A stretch of 64,000 bases of DNA from Devosia indica (GTDB taxonomy: Bacteria; Pseudomonadota; Alphaproteobacteria; Rhizobiales; Devosiaceae): assembly GCF_003056405.1 (NCBI RefSeq), contig NZ_PYVZ01000005.1:1-64000 (forward strand), written 5' to 3'. A model generated the notes under the pieces. The model made no database searches, was not told where the DNA came from, and was given only the letters and a program-made list of their open reading frames with translations. Made by a program: the position numbers and the translations under genes. Below are positions 54,816 through 63,049 of the stretch, in pieces; positions within the stretch are counted from its first letter, which is position 1; each line of letters begins with the position of its first letter.

Positions 54816-56051
54816 ATGAACACGATGATCAGAATGATCAAGACCACCAGCCTGATGACCGCCACCGGGCTTGCCGCCTTTGGCTTCATGCAGCCCGCCA
54901 TGGCGCTGGATGCGCAAACATTCGTAGATCGTATCGAAGCGGTCTATGCCGTCATGGGCTATGATATGAGCTTTGGCGCAGCCAGCCTGTCCGGCGACAC
55001 CATTACGGTCGATGGCGTGACCATCACCATGGCTGGCATGGACCCCATGGCTCTCGATGCAGAACTGACCTTTTCAGGCGTCGTCGAAAATGACGATGGC
55101 AGCTATTTTGCCGACAGCCTGACCACGCCCGATCTCGACATCGAATTTGGCGACGAGCTTGTCGGTCGCCTGACCCTGGTGGACATGGTCGCAGAAGATC
55201 TCTGGCTGCCACCGGAGGGCGAGACCAGCGCGGAAGTGCTGGTGCAACTTATCGGCCGCATGGCCACCGGCCCGCTGACCCTGACGCGCGATGGCGCCGA
55301 AGTCATCAAGGTCGCCGGCATGGAGGCGGTTTCTGAATTTGCCTTTGACGCCGACGATGCCCTGGAATCGATCCAGTCGGACCTCGCGATCACCGATATC
55401 TGGGCTGACCTGTCGACCTTGGGCGAGGAGGAACCGGAAGCCGGCGCCATCGTCGAAGCGCTGGGCCTGACCATGATTTCGGGCAACATCACCCAGTCGG
55501 TGAGCTGGTCCATGGGTGACGGGCGCATGGTTATCGAGGAACAACTGCTCGACTTCGCCGATATTGGCGCCCTCAATTTCACGGCTGACATCTCCGGCTT
55601 CACGCTCGACATGCTCGACAAGATCTACGCCATGCAGGCTTCCGATCTTGACCCGATGAGCGAAGAGGCCCAGGCCCAGCAGATGATGGCCGGCATGGAA
55701 ATCGCCCAGGCGCTGTCCATTGGCGGCGCTTCGCTGCGTTATGACGATGCCGGGCTCGCGCCCAAATTGCTCGACATGTTTGCCGCCCAGTCCGGCGTCG
55801 AGCGCGCCCAGTTCGTGGAGGGCCTCAAGAGCATGGTCCCGGCCATGATCGCTGAAAGCGGGGTGCCCGCCCTCAATGACGTCGTTGTCCCGCCCGTGTC
55901 GGCTTTCCTTGATGATCCGCAGAACCTGGAAGTGGCACTCAAGCCGGCTTCCCCGACCTCGGTTCTGGTGCTGGCCGCAGCGGCCGCCAATCCGGCAGGC
56001 CTGATCCAGGCGCTGGGCCTTTCCGTGACGGCCAACTCCAAGACCAAATAA
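54816..56051 (+). CDS. Secreted protein of unknown function
   Basis: 411 residues: a clear signal peptide (SLMTATGLAAFGFMQPAMA, cleaved near ALDAQ) and an acidic, beta-rich mature part with repeated motifs such as GDTITVDGVTITMAGMD and DLDIEFGDELVGRLTLVDM, met by later LNFTADISGFTLDMLD. The pattern suggests a beta-sandwich or barrel-like periplasmic or outer-surface protein, perhaps DUF2125-like. I do not recognise the family with confidence. A strong terminator follows. Confidence 0.8.
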   Translation: MNTMIRMIKTTSLMTATGLAAFGFMQPAMALDAQTFVDRIEAVYAVMGYDMSFGAASLSGDTITVDGVTITMAGMDPMALDAELTFSGVVENDDGSYFADSLTTPDLDIEFGDELVGRLTLVDMVAEDLWLPPEGETSAEVLVQLIGRMATGPLTLTRDGAEVIKVAGMEAVSEFAFDADDALESIQSDLAITDIWADLSTLGEEEPEAGAIVEALGLTMISGNITQSVSWSMGDGRMVIEEQLLDFADIGALNFTADISGFTLDMLDKIYAMQASDLDPMSEEAQAQQMMAGMEIAQALSIGGASLRYDDAGLAPKLLDMFAAQSGVERAQFVEGLKSMVPAMIAESGVPALNDVVVPPVSAFLDDPQNLEVALKPASPTSVLVLAAAAANPAGLIQALGLSVTANSKTK

Positions 56052-56057
56052 GCTCAT

Positions 56058-56088
56058 TGCGGGGCCTACAGGCCCCGCAGCCCTTTTT
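56058..56088 (+). terminator. Terminator after the secreted-protein gene
   Basis: Perfect 9-bp arms TGCGGGGCC and GGCCCCGCA, loop TACA, then CCCTTTTT. Confidence 0.9.
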
Positions 56089-56129
56089 GCGCTGATGCAG
56101 GTTGCATCCTTTTATGGCATGGTGGGCCA

Positions 56130-56831
56130 ATGACCGCATTACGCCGCCCCCACGAAAATCTCGACCATGTCACCGACTGGGTGTTTGATCTCGACAACAC
56201 GCTCTACCCGCGTGAGTGCAATCTGTTTGCGCAGATCGATACGCTGATCACCCATTACGTGATGGACGTGACGCGCCTGGACTTCACCACGGCCCGCGCC
56301 TTGCAGAAGGACTATTACCGCGACTTCGGCACCACGCTGAACGGGCTGATGCACAAGCACGACATCGATCCCGATCACTTTCTCAATACCGTGCACGCCA
56401 TTGATTACTCGCCGGTCGCCCCGCACCCCGACCTGGTCGAGGCCATTGCCAGCCTGCCGGGCCGCAAGTTCATCCTGACCAATGGCGATACCGGCCACGC
56501 CCGCTCGGTGCTCAAGCGCCTGGGGGGCGATCACCTGTTCGAACATGTGCACGATATCCGCGCCATGACCTTCGTGCCCAAGCCGCACAAACAGGCCTAT
56601 GACGGGTTCTTCGCCAGTCATGGCATTGATCCGAGCCGGGCCATCATGTTCGATGACCTGGAAAAGAACCTGGTGGTGCCGCACGAACAGGGCATGGTCA
56701 CCGTTCAGGTGGTGGCCAGCGAAGACTTCAGCCATGAGCAGGTCGAGGCCTGGGAGCTGGGCCGCTCCACCGGGCCGCATGTGCACCATGTCACCAGCGA
56801 TCTCGCGGGCTTTCTGCGCAATTTGCCATGA
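56130..56831 (+). CDS. Pyrimidine 5'-nucleotidase, HAD family
   Basis: 233 residues with HAD motif I WVFDLDNTLYPREC, motif II KFILTNGDTGHARS, motif III KPHKQAYDGF and motif IV AIMFDDLEKNLV. Relatives (yeast Sdt1-like, TIGR01993) dephosphorylate pyrimidine monophosphates. In rhizobia it usually sits next to argB; here it is 5 kb away. Confidence 0.93.
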   Translation: MTALRRPHENLDHVTDWVFDLDNTLYPRECNLFAQIDTLITHYVMDVTRLDFTTARALQKDYYRDFGTTLNGLMHKHDIDPDHFLNTVHAIDYSPVAPHPDLVEAIASLPGRKFILTNGDTGHARSVLKRLGGDHLFEHVHDIRAMTFVPKPHKQAYDGFFASHGIDPSRAIMFDDLEKNLVVPHEQGMVTVQVVASEDFSHEQVEAWELGRSTGPHVHHVTSDLAGFLRNLP

Positions 56832-56914
56832 TGCGGACAATTCTGTCCAAAAGGTAATGCGCTCAGGGCTTTGTCCCTATTCCCGCTTGGCTGGGAACCC
56901 GGTACATTGCCGGT

Positions 56915-58792
56915 ATGAGTGACCTGCCTGGGCGCCGTCCGCCGCCCATTCCCGAAACCGCCCCGACCCTTCGCGACCAGCTCGACAATCTCGCGCATCT
57001 GGGGCGGTTGGTGGCGCAGATCTGGCGCACCAGCAAGGGCCTGACCACGGCCAGCATCGTGCTGCGCCTCTTGGCAGCCGTGCAGCCGGTGGCCGTGCTT
57101 TATGCCGCCAAGCTGATCGTCGACGAAGTGGTGCGGCTCACGGCAATCACCCCGCCCGGCCCCACTATCCTGGACTGGTTCAACGCCGGCGCACTCAACG
57201 CCATGATTGGCTTCCTGGCGCTTGAACTGGCACTGGTGCTGGCCAATGACCTGGTCGCCCGGGCCACGGGCCTGGTGGACTCGGTGCTGTCCGAGCTTCA
57301 TTCCAACCAGGTCAGCGTGGAATTGATGGAGCACGCCGCCCGGCTTGATCTGCAACATTTCGAAAGTGCTGAATATCAGGACCGGCTGGAACGTGCGCGC
57401 CGCCAGGCCGCCGGGCGCAATGCCCTGCTCAGCCAGATTTTCGGTCAGGCACAGGACATCATTACCGTCTTCACCCTGGCCGCCGGCCTGTTCTTCTACG
57501 CGCCCTGGCTGATCCTGCTGCTGCCATTGAGCTTCATCCCCTCGGTCTGGGGCGAGGCGCGGTTCAATTCACTGGCCTATATGCTGAGCCGCTGGCGCAC
57601 CCCCGAGCGGCGCGAGCTGGAATATCTGCGCCATATCGGGGCCAGTGCCGAGACCGCCAAGGAGGTCAAGCTCTTCGGCCTGGGCGGCTATCTCGTCACC
57701 CGCTTCAAGAAACTGGCGCATCAGATTTTCATCGAAAACCGCCGCGTCGCCACGCTGCGCGCCAGTTGGGGCGCGGTGTTTTCCGCCATTGCGAGCCTGG
57801 CCTATTACGCCGCCTATGGCTTCATCGTCTGGCGCACCATTATCGGGGATTTCACCCTGGGTGACCTGGCCTTTCTCTCCGGCTCCTTCCTCAGGCTCAA
57901 CGGCCTGTTCCAGCGCATCCTGCTCGGCTTCACCCAGATTGCCGGGCAATCGATGTATCTGGACGATCTGCTTTCCTTCTTCGAGATCGAACCCACAGTG
58001 CTGGCGCCGGCCGACGCCAAGCCCTTTCCGGCGCCGATCCGCTCCGGCATCGTGTTTGACAATGTCGGTTTCAAATATCCCGAGACCGACACCTGGGTCG
58101 TCGGCAACCTCTCCTTCGTGCTGCCCGCCGGCGAAACCCTGGCACTGGTGGGTGAGAATGGCGCGGGCAAGACCACCATCGTCAAGCTGCTGACCCGGCT
58201 CTACGACCCGAGCGAAGGGCGCATCACCATTGACGGGGTCGACCTCAAGGACATGGCGCCGGCCGATATCCATACGCATGTCGGGGTGATCTTCCAGGAT
58301 TTCATCCGCTACAGCTTCACCGCCCGCGACAATATCGGGGTCGGCCGCATCGAGGCGCGCGAAGACCAGACGCGCATCGATACCGCCGCCGAACAGAGCC
58401 TGGCCGATGGTGTCATCGCCAAGCTGCCCAAGGGCTACGACCAGCAATTGGGCCGCCTGTTCCGCCAGGGCCGCGACCTCTCTGGGGGCGAATGGCAAAA
58501 AGTGGCCATCGCCCGCGCCTATATGCGCGATGCCGAGCTGATCATTCTGGACGAACCCACCGCCGCGCTCGACGCCAAGGCGGAAGCGGAAGTCTTTGCC
58601 CGCTTCAAGGGGCTCGCCGCGGGCAAGTCCGCTGTCATCATCTCGCACCGCTTTTCGACGGTGCGGATGGCCGACCGCATCCTGGTGCTCGACAATGGCG
58701 CCATTCTCGAAGCAGGGACCCACGAACAGCTCGTCGCGCTCAGGGGCCGCTATGCCGAACTGTTCGAGCTCCAGGCCGCCGGGTATCGCTGA
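56915..58792 (+). CDS. ABC transporter, fused membrane and ATPase domains (half-transporter)
   Basis: 625 residues. The N-terminal half has about six membrane helices (e.g. TASIVLRLLAAVQPVAVLYA, AMIGFLALELALVLANDLVA). The ATPase half has Walker A LVGENGAGKTTIVKLLTRLY (about 410), a signature DLSGGEWQKVAIAR and Walker B LIILDEPTAAL. As a half-transporter it should form a homodimer and export its substrate. No periplasmic binding protein gene is near. The substrate is unknown. Confidence 0.92.
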   Translation: MSDLPGRRPPPIPETAPTLRDQLDNLAHLGRLVAQIWRTSKGLTTASIVLRLLAAVQPVAVLYAAKLIVDEVVRLTAITPPGPTILDWFNAGALNAMIGFLALELALVLANDLVARATGLVDSVLSELHSNQVSVELMEHAARLDLQHFESAEYQDRLERARRQAAGRNALLSQIFGQAQDIITVFTLAAGLFFYAPWLILLLPLSFIPSVWGEARFNSLAYMLSRWRTPERRELEYLRHIGASAETAKEVKLFGLGGYLVTRFKKLAHQIFIENRRVATLRASWGAVFSAIASLAYYAAYGFIVWRTIIGDFTLGDLAFLSGSFLRLNGLFQRILLGFTQIAGQSMYLDDLLSFFEIEPTVLAPADAKPFPAPIRSGIVFDNVGFKYPETDTWVVGNLSFVLPAGETLALVGENGAGKTTIVKLLTRLYDPSEGRITIDGVDLKDMAPADIHTHVGVIFQDFIRYSFTARDNIGVGRIEAREDQTRIDTAAEQSLADGVIAKLPKGYDQQLGRLFRQGRDLSGGEWQKVAIARAYMRDAELIILDEPTAALDAKAEAEVFARFKGLAAGKSAVIISHRFSTVRMADRILVLDNGAILEAGTHEQLVALRGRYAELFELQAAGYR

Positions 58793-58849
58793 GCATGGAG
58801 TGACCTTACCTGGGCGTGAGTTGATCCAAAACCGTCTTGCAACCGTCAC

Positions 58850-58880
58850 AATATATCGATAAATCCAGATATATGGATGA
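58850..58880 (+). promoter_or_regulatory. ArsR operator overlapping arsR start
   Basis: Inverted arms ATATATC (58850-58856) and GATATAT (58868-58874) lie over the arsR start codon (58873). ArsR dimers bind such AT-rich palindromes, so self-repression released by arsenite is likely. Confidence 0.65.
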
Positions 58881-59226
58881 TACAGCAATCATTGACGCAC
58901 TCTCTGCGCTGGCCCAGCCCACCCGGCTGTCCGCCTTTCGCCTGGTGGTCGAACACGAGCCCAATGGCCTGCCGGCCGGCGAAATCGCCCGGAAACTCGA
59001 CGTCCCGCAAAATACCATGTCGACCCATCTGGCCCAGTTGAGCCGCGCCGGCCTGCTGGTGGCCGAAAAGCAGGGCCGCACCATCACCTACCGCGCCGAG
59101 ATCGACCATATGCGCGCGGTCATGGGCTATCTGGTCAATGATTGCTGCGGCGGCCGCCCCGAGCTGTGCGCGCCGCTGATCGAGGATATCACCCCCTGTT
59201 GTGCGCCCGAGGAGGTTCGCCAATGA
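58873..59226 (+). CDS. arsR: ArsR-family arsenic-responsive repressor
   Basis: 117 residues: winged helix (LPAGEIARKLDVPQNTMSTH, LAQLSRAGLLVAEKQGRTIT) and a C-terminal cysteine cluster NDCCGGRPELC plus a terminal CC. The clustered thiols beyond the DNA-binding helix are the type seen in alphaproteobacterial As(III) sensors. It heads arsR-arsC-aqp-arsC, each overlapping the next by four bases or nearly so. Confidence 0.9.
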   Translation: MDDTAIIDALSALAQPTRLSAFRLVVEHEPNGLPAGEIARKLDVPQNTMSTHLAQLSRAGLLVAEKQGRTITYRAEIDHMRAVMGYLVNDCCGGRPELCAPLIEDITPCCAPEEVRQ

Positions 59227-59759
59227 CCGAAGCTGCATCTGACCGCGTCTACAATGTGCTGTTCCTGTGTACCGGCAATTCCGCCCGCTCCATTCTGGGC
59301 GAAGCGCTGATGAATGCCATGCCCGGCGGCAAGTTCCGCGCCTTTTCCGCCGGCAGCCAGCCCAAGGGCGACGTCCACCCGCTCACCCTGCATACGCTCA
59401 AGGAAATGGACCTGCCCACCGAGGGCTACCGCTCCAAGTCCTGGGATGAATTCGCCACCCCCGACGCGCCCAAGCTCGATTTCGTCTTCACTGTCTGTGA
59501 CAATGCGGCGGGCGAGGCCTGCCCCTTCTGGCCCGGCCAGCCCATGACCGCCCATTGGGGCGTGGAGGATCCTGCCGCCGCCGAGGGCAGCGAGATCGAC
59601 AAGGTCACCGCCTTCCGCAACGCCGCCAACTATCTGCGCCGCCGCATCGAAGTCTTTGCCGCCCTGCCGCTCGCCACCATTGATCGCATGGCCTTGCAGA
59701 ACAAGCTCAAGGATATCGGCAAGCTCGACGGCGCGACCGACAAGGCCAGCAATGACTGA
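59223..59759 (+). CDS. arsC: Arsenate reductase, low-molecular-weight phosphatase (thioredoxin) type
   Basis: 178 residues with CX5R loop LFLCTGNSARSILGEA (about 14-29) and late DNAAGEACPFWPGQ supplying the extra redox cysteine. It reduces arsenate to arsenite. It has a ~35-residue C-terminal extension (ALPLATIDRMALQNKLKDIG). ATG overlaps the arsR stop. Confidence 0.93.
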   Translation: MTEAASDRVYNVLFLCTGNSARSILGEALMNAMPGGKFRAFSAGSQPKGDVHPLTLHTLKEMDLPTEGYRSKSWDEFATPDAPKLDFVFTVCDNAAGEACPFWPGQPMTAHWGVEDPAAAEGSEIDKVTAFRNAANYLRRRIEVFAALPLATIDRMALQNKLKDIGKLDGATDKASND

Positions 59760-60423
59760 TCGCCTGCGCAGGCTCGCCGCCGAGGCGCTGGGCACCGGCA
59801 TTCTGGTCGCCACCGTGGTCGGTTCGGGCATCATGGCGCAACGCCTGACCGACGACATTGCCCTGGCCCTGCTCGGCAACACCATCGCCACTGGAGCCAT
59901 TCTGGTGGTGCTGATCGGGGTCCTCGGCCCGCTCTCGGGCGCCCATTTCAACCCGGCCGTGACCCTGGTCATGGCGCTGCGGCGGCAATTGAGCGCGGCG
60001 GATGCCGGGCTTTATGTCGTCTCGCAGATCTGCGGCGCCATGCTGGGCACGCTGCTGGCGCATTTGATGTTCGACCTGCCCCTGGTTTCGGCCTATGCTG
60101 ACCCGCGCAATGGTCCCAGCCAATGGCTGAGCGAGGCGGTGGCGACATTCGGGCTGGTGCTGACTATTCTGGTCTCGCTCCGTCACGCGCCCGAGCAGAT
60201 TGCCATGCGCATCGGGCTCTACATCACCGCCGCATACTGGTTTACGGCATCGACCTCCTATGCCAACCCCGCCGTCACCATCGGCCGGGCATTGACGTCG
60301 AGCTTTGCCGGCATCGGCCCGGCCGACGTACCCGGTTTCATCATCGCCCAGGTGCTGGGCGCCCTTCTGGCCATGGCCCTGTCCGCCTGGCTGCTGCGCA
60401 CGCAAACGGAGCAATCCACATGA
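59752..60423 (+). CDS. aqpS: MIP-family aquaglyceroporin (AqpS-type)
   Basis: 223 residues with six membrane helices and two NPA loops (AHFNPAVTLVMALRR and YANPAVTIGRALTS). In Sinorhizobium meliloti, AqpS lies in an ars operon and lets arsenite leave the cell passively; the same arrangement here (arsR-arsC-aqp) suggests that job. No ArsB or Acr3 pump is in the window. The start overlaps the end of arsC. Confidence 0.9.
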   Translation: MTDRLRRLAAEALGTGILVATVVGSGIMAQRLTDDIALALLGNTIATGAILVVLIGVLGPLSGAHFNPAVTLVMALRRQLSAADAGLYVVSQICGAMLGTLLAHLMFDLPLVSAYADPRNGPSQWLSEAVATFGLVLTILVSLRHAPEQIAMRIGLYITAAYWFTASTSYANPAVTIGRALTSSFAGIGPADVPGFIIAQVLGALLAMALSAWLLRTQTEQST

Positions 60424-60839
60424 GCGTCACCATCTATCACAACCCCGATTGCGGCACCTCGCGCAATACCCTGGCCATGATCCGCGGCGCCGGCATCGAG
60501 CCGGAAGTGATCCTCTATCTTGAAACCCCACCCAGCCGAGAACGACTGGTGGACCTGATCGATCGGGCGGGCCTCACCGTACGCGACGCCATCCGCGTCA
60601 AGGACACACCTTATTTCGAGCTTGGCCTCGACAATGAAGCTCTCTCCGATGAAGAACTGATCGAGGCCATGCTGGCCAATCCGATCCTGATCAATCGCCC
60701 CTTTGTCGAGACCAAGCATGGCGTGCGCCTCTGCCGCCCCTCTGAAGTCGTGCTCGATATCCTGCCCGAGGCGCTCGGCATTCCCTTCACCAAGGAAGAT
60801 GGGGACGTGGTCATCAATGCCGATGGCCAGCGCGTGTAA
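60420..60839 (+). CDS. arsC: Arsenate reductase, glutaredoxin type
   Basis: 139 residues: MSVTIYHNPDCGTSRNTLAM (catalytic Cys about 11), LIDRAGLTVRDAIRVKD and ANPILINRPFVETKHGVRLC (anion-binding Arg). A different fold from the first ArsC: two unrelated arsenate reductases are in one operon. The ATG overlaps the aquaporin stop. Confidence 0.93.
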   Translation: MSVTIYHNPDCGTSRNTLAMIRGAGIEPEVILYLETPPSRERLVDLIDRAGLTVRDAIRVKDTPYFELGLDNEALSDEELIEAMLANPILINRPFVETKHGVRLCRPSEVVLDILPEALGIPFTKEDGDVVINADGQRV

Positions 60840-60894
60840 CGCCAGCGGACTGGTCAGCCCTGCCGAAGCACCCTAACTATTGGCCACTAAGCCA

Positions 60895-61233
60895 ATGGGA
60901 AGCGCTGTGCCCCTGCCAGAAGACCACCACCTGACCGTCATCGCCGAAACCTACCGCCTGCTCGGCGATCCGACGCGCCTCAAGGTGGTGCTGACCTGCC
61001 TCGAAGGTCCCATCGCCGTTGGCGACATCGCCAAGGCCACCGGCGCCAGCCAATCTCTGGTCAGCCACCATCTCCGCCTGCTTCGCGCCGCCCGGCTGGT
61101 CCGCGGCACGCGCCGCAACAAACAGGTCTTCTACGAGGTCGAAGACGACCACATCGCCCGCATGCTGGCCGATATGATTGACCACGCCCTGGAAGATCAT
61201 GAACCGGGCGAGGAAGACGAAATCCGCAGCTGA
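60895..61233 (+). CDS. ArsR/SmtB-family zinc-type repressor
   Basis: 112 residues: winged helix (VGDIAKATGASQSLVSHHLR, LLRAARLVRGTRRNKQVFYE) and a C-terminal alpha-5 site that fits D-x-H-x10-H-x2-E exactly (EDDHIARMLADMIDHALEDH), the zinc ligands of SmtB/CzrA. It should derepress on Zn2+ or a similar ion. ATG 60895 is used; a TTG at 60880 is possible. The CDF pump follows. Confidence 0.9.
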   Translation: MGSAVPLPEDHHLTVIAETYRLLGDPTRLKVVLTCLEGPIAVGDIAKATGASQSLVSHHLRLLRAARLVRGTRRNKQVFYEVEDDHIARMLADMIDHALEDHEPGEEDEIRS

Positions 61234-61293
61234 CTGCCTGCCCTAGACCTCCGGAACCTACATATTCGCGCCTCGTTGGCAGAGAGAAGCATG

Positions 61294-61323
61294 TTGACAT
61301 ATCAATATATGAATGTATGTTCA
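61294..61323 (+). promoter_or_regulatory. CDF pump promoter with overlapping operator
   Basis: TTGACA (61294-61299) and TATGTT (61316-61321) are 16 bases apart. The -10 is overlapped by TGAATGTATGTTCA (61310-61323), an inverted TGAA/TTCA repeat of SmtB/CzrA-box type, so the ArsR/SmtB gene just upstream probably controls it. Confidence 0.6.
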
Positions 61324-61349
61324 CATGTATATAGAGTGGAGAAGCCCGC

Positions 61350-62309
61350 GTGCCCGAACATCAGCACAGTCATGACCACAGCGAAAATGGCCACGACCAT
61401 GCCGGGCACAGCCACGCCCCCAAGGTGAGCGCGGGCAATGAGCGGGCCGTGCTGATTGGCCTCTGCCTCACCGGCGGTTTCATGGTGGCTGAGGTGGTCG
61501 GCGGCTATCTTTCCGGCTCTCTGGCGCTGATTGCCGATGCCGGTCACATGCTGACCGACACGGTCGCACTGTTCCTGGCCTGGCTCGGTTTCCGGCTCGG
61601 CCGCCGCCCTGCCGACACGCGCCGCAGCTTTGGCTATTCGCGGCTGGAAGTGCTGGCGGGCCTCATCAATGCGCTCTCCCTGTTCGCGCTGGTCGGCTGG
61701 ATCGCCTATGAGGCCGTGCAGCGCTTTCTCGCGCCCGAGGAGGTGCTGGCCGGCCCGATGTTCGTGGTGGCCGTGCTCGGGCTGATCGTCAATCTGGTCG
61801 TGTTCCGCATTCTCTCCGGCGCCGATGCCGATCACGTCAACATCAGGGGCGCCTTGCTCCATGTGCTGGGCGATCTGCTTGGCTCGGTCGGCGCCATTGC
61901 CGCTGCCATCATCATCTGGCTGACCGGCTGGATGCCGATCGACCCGATCCTGTCGCTCGTGGTGAGCCTCCTCATCCTCAGAAGCGCCTGGGCGTTGCTG
62001 ACCCGCACCTTCAACATTCTGATGGAAGGCGCGCCCGACGGTATCGACATCAAGGCGCTGCAATCAGATCTGCGCAGCACCGTGCCGGGACTGGCCGATG
62101 TCGGGCACCTTCATGTCTGGTCGCTGTCCTCGGGCCAGACCATGGCAACGCTGGACATTGCCCTGGCACCCGGCGCCGATCCGGCAGTCGTCAGCCGGGA
62201 AGTGAAGGCGCGCCTGGCGCAGCAGCACGATATCGGTCACGCTACCGTCGAAATCGACTGGAGTGGCGATGGCGTGGAATGCCCTGCCGCTACCGCCCAG
62301 CATCAATAG
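61350..62309 (+). CDS. CDF-family divalent metal efflux pump (ZitB/CzcD type)
   Basis: 319 residues from GTG 61350 (GGAGAAG just upstream). The N-terminus is His-rich (HQHSHDHSENGHDHAGHSH); six helices with metal-site pairs in LIADAGHMLTDTVALFLAW (HxxxD) and LLHVLGDLLGSVGAI (HxxxD), then a C-terminal cytoplasmic domain. It exports Zn2+, possibly Co2+ or Cd2+, with proton exchange. It is paired with the SmtB-like regulator. Confidence 0.93.
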   Translation: MPEHQHSHDHSENGHDHAGHSHAPKVSAGNERAVLIGLCLTGGFMVAEVVGGYLSGSLALIADAGHMLTDTVALFLAWLGFRLGRRPADTRRSFGYSRLEVLAGLINALSLFALVGWIAYEAVQRFLAPEEVLAGPMFVVAVLGLIVNLVVFRILSGADADHVNIRGALLHVLGDLLGSVGAIAAAIIIWLTGWMPIDPILSLVVSLLILRSAWALLTRTFNILMEGAPDGIDIKALQSDLRSTVPGLADVGHLHVWSLSSGQTMATLDIALAPGADPAVVSREVKARLAQQHDIGHATVEIDWSGDGVECPAATAQHQ

Positions 62310-63049
62310 GTGGCGCGTCCGCCCGAAAGGTCGAAGACGCTGGCGGTGGTAAAGCTGTTTTCGCGGCTCACCAGCCAGGCCACCATGGACGCGGCCTCTT
62401 CCACCTCGAGGAATCGCCCGCGCGGAATGCGCGACAGCATATAGGTGATGAACTCCTCGGTCAGGCTGTCGAGAATGCGCGTCTTGGCCGTGGCGGGGGT
62501 GATGGCGTTGACCGCGATATCGAAGCTGGCCAGTTCCTTGCCCAGCGATTTGGTCAGGCCGATGACGCCCGCCTTGGCCGCCGAATAGGCCGAGGCGGTC
62601 GGATTGCCCTCCTTGCCGGCAATCGAGGCGATATTGACGATGCGCCCGTAATTGCGGGCCTTCATTCCCGGCACCACGACGCGATTGACATAGAAGGTGC
62701 CATTGAGATTGATCTCGATAACCCGCCGCCATTCGGCCGGATCATAGGCATCCAGCGTGGCGTTGTTTCCTGCGATCCCCGCCGAATGCACCAGGATCGA
62801 CACCGGTCCGAGATTCGTCTCCGTCGCCGCATGGGCGCGTTCAAGGGCTTGGAGATCGGTCACGTCGACGCTCTGCTGCGACGCGCCGGCACCCAGCGCT
62901 GCCACCGCCTTATCGAGCATGTCGCTATCCTTGTCCCAAAGGCTCACCCTGGCGCCCGACGCCAGCAGCCGATGGGCAATGGCAAAGCCGAGCCCCTGCG
63001 CCCCGCCCGTGACCACCGCCACCTGCCCCTCAAGATCAATCGTATTCAT
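62303..63049 (-). CDS. Short-chain dehydrogenase/reductase
   Basis: 248 residues: NAD(P) motif TGGAQGLGFAIAHRL (about 13-27), HSAGIAGNNA and the catalytic YSAAKAG (Tyr/Lys, about 152-156). Substrate unknown. The ATG at 63049 overlaps the stop of the flavoprotein gene (ATGA), so both are in one unit. Its stop overlaps the convergent CDF gene end. Confidence 0.93.
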   Translation of the reverse strand: MNTIDLEGQVAVVTGGAQGLGFAIAHRLLASGARVSLWDKDSDMLDKAVAALGAGASQQSVDVTDLQALERAHAATETNLGPVSILVHSAGIAGNNATLDAYDPAEWRRVIEINLNGTFYVNRVVVPGMKARNYGRIVNIASIAGKEGNPTASAYSAAKAGVIGLTKSLGKELASFDIAVNAITPATAKTRILDSLTEEFITYMLSRIPRGRFLEVEEAASMVAWLVSRENSFTTASVFDLSGGRATY

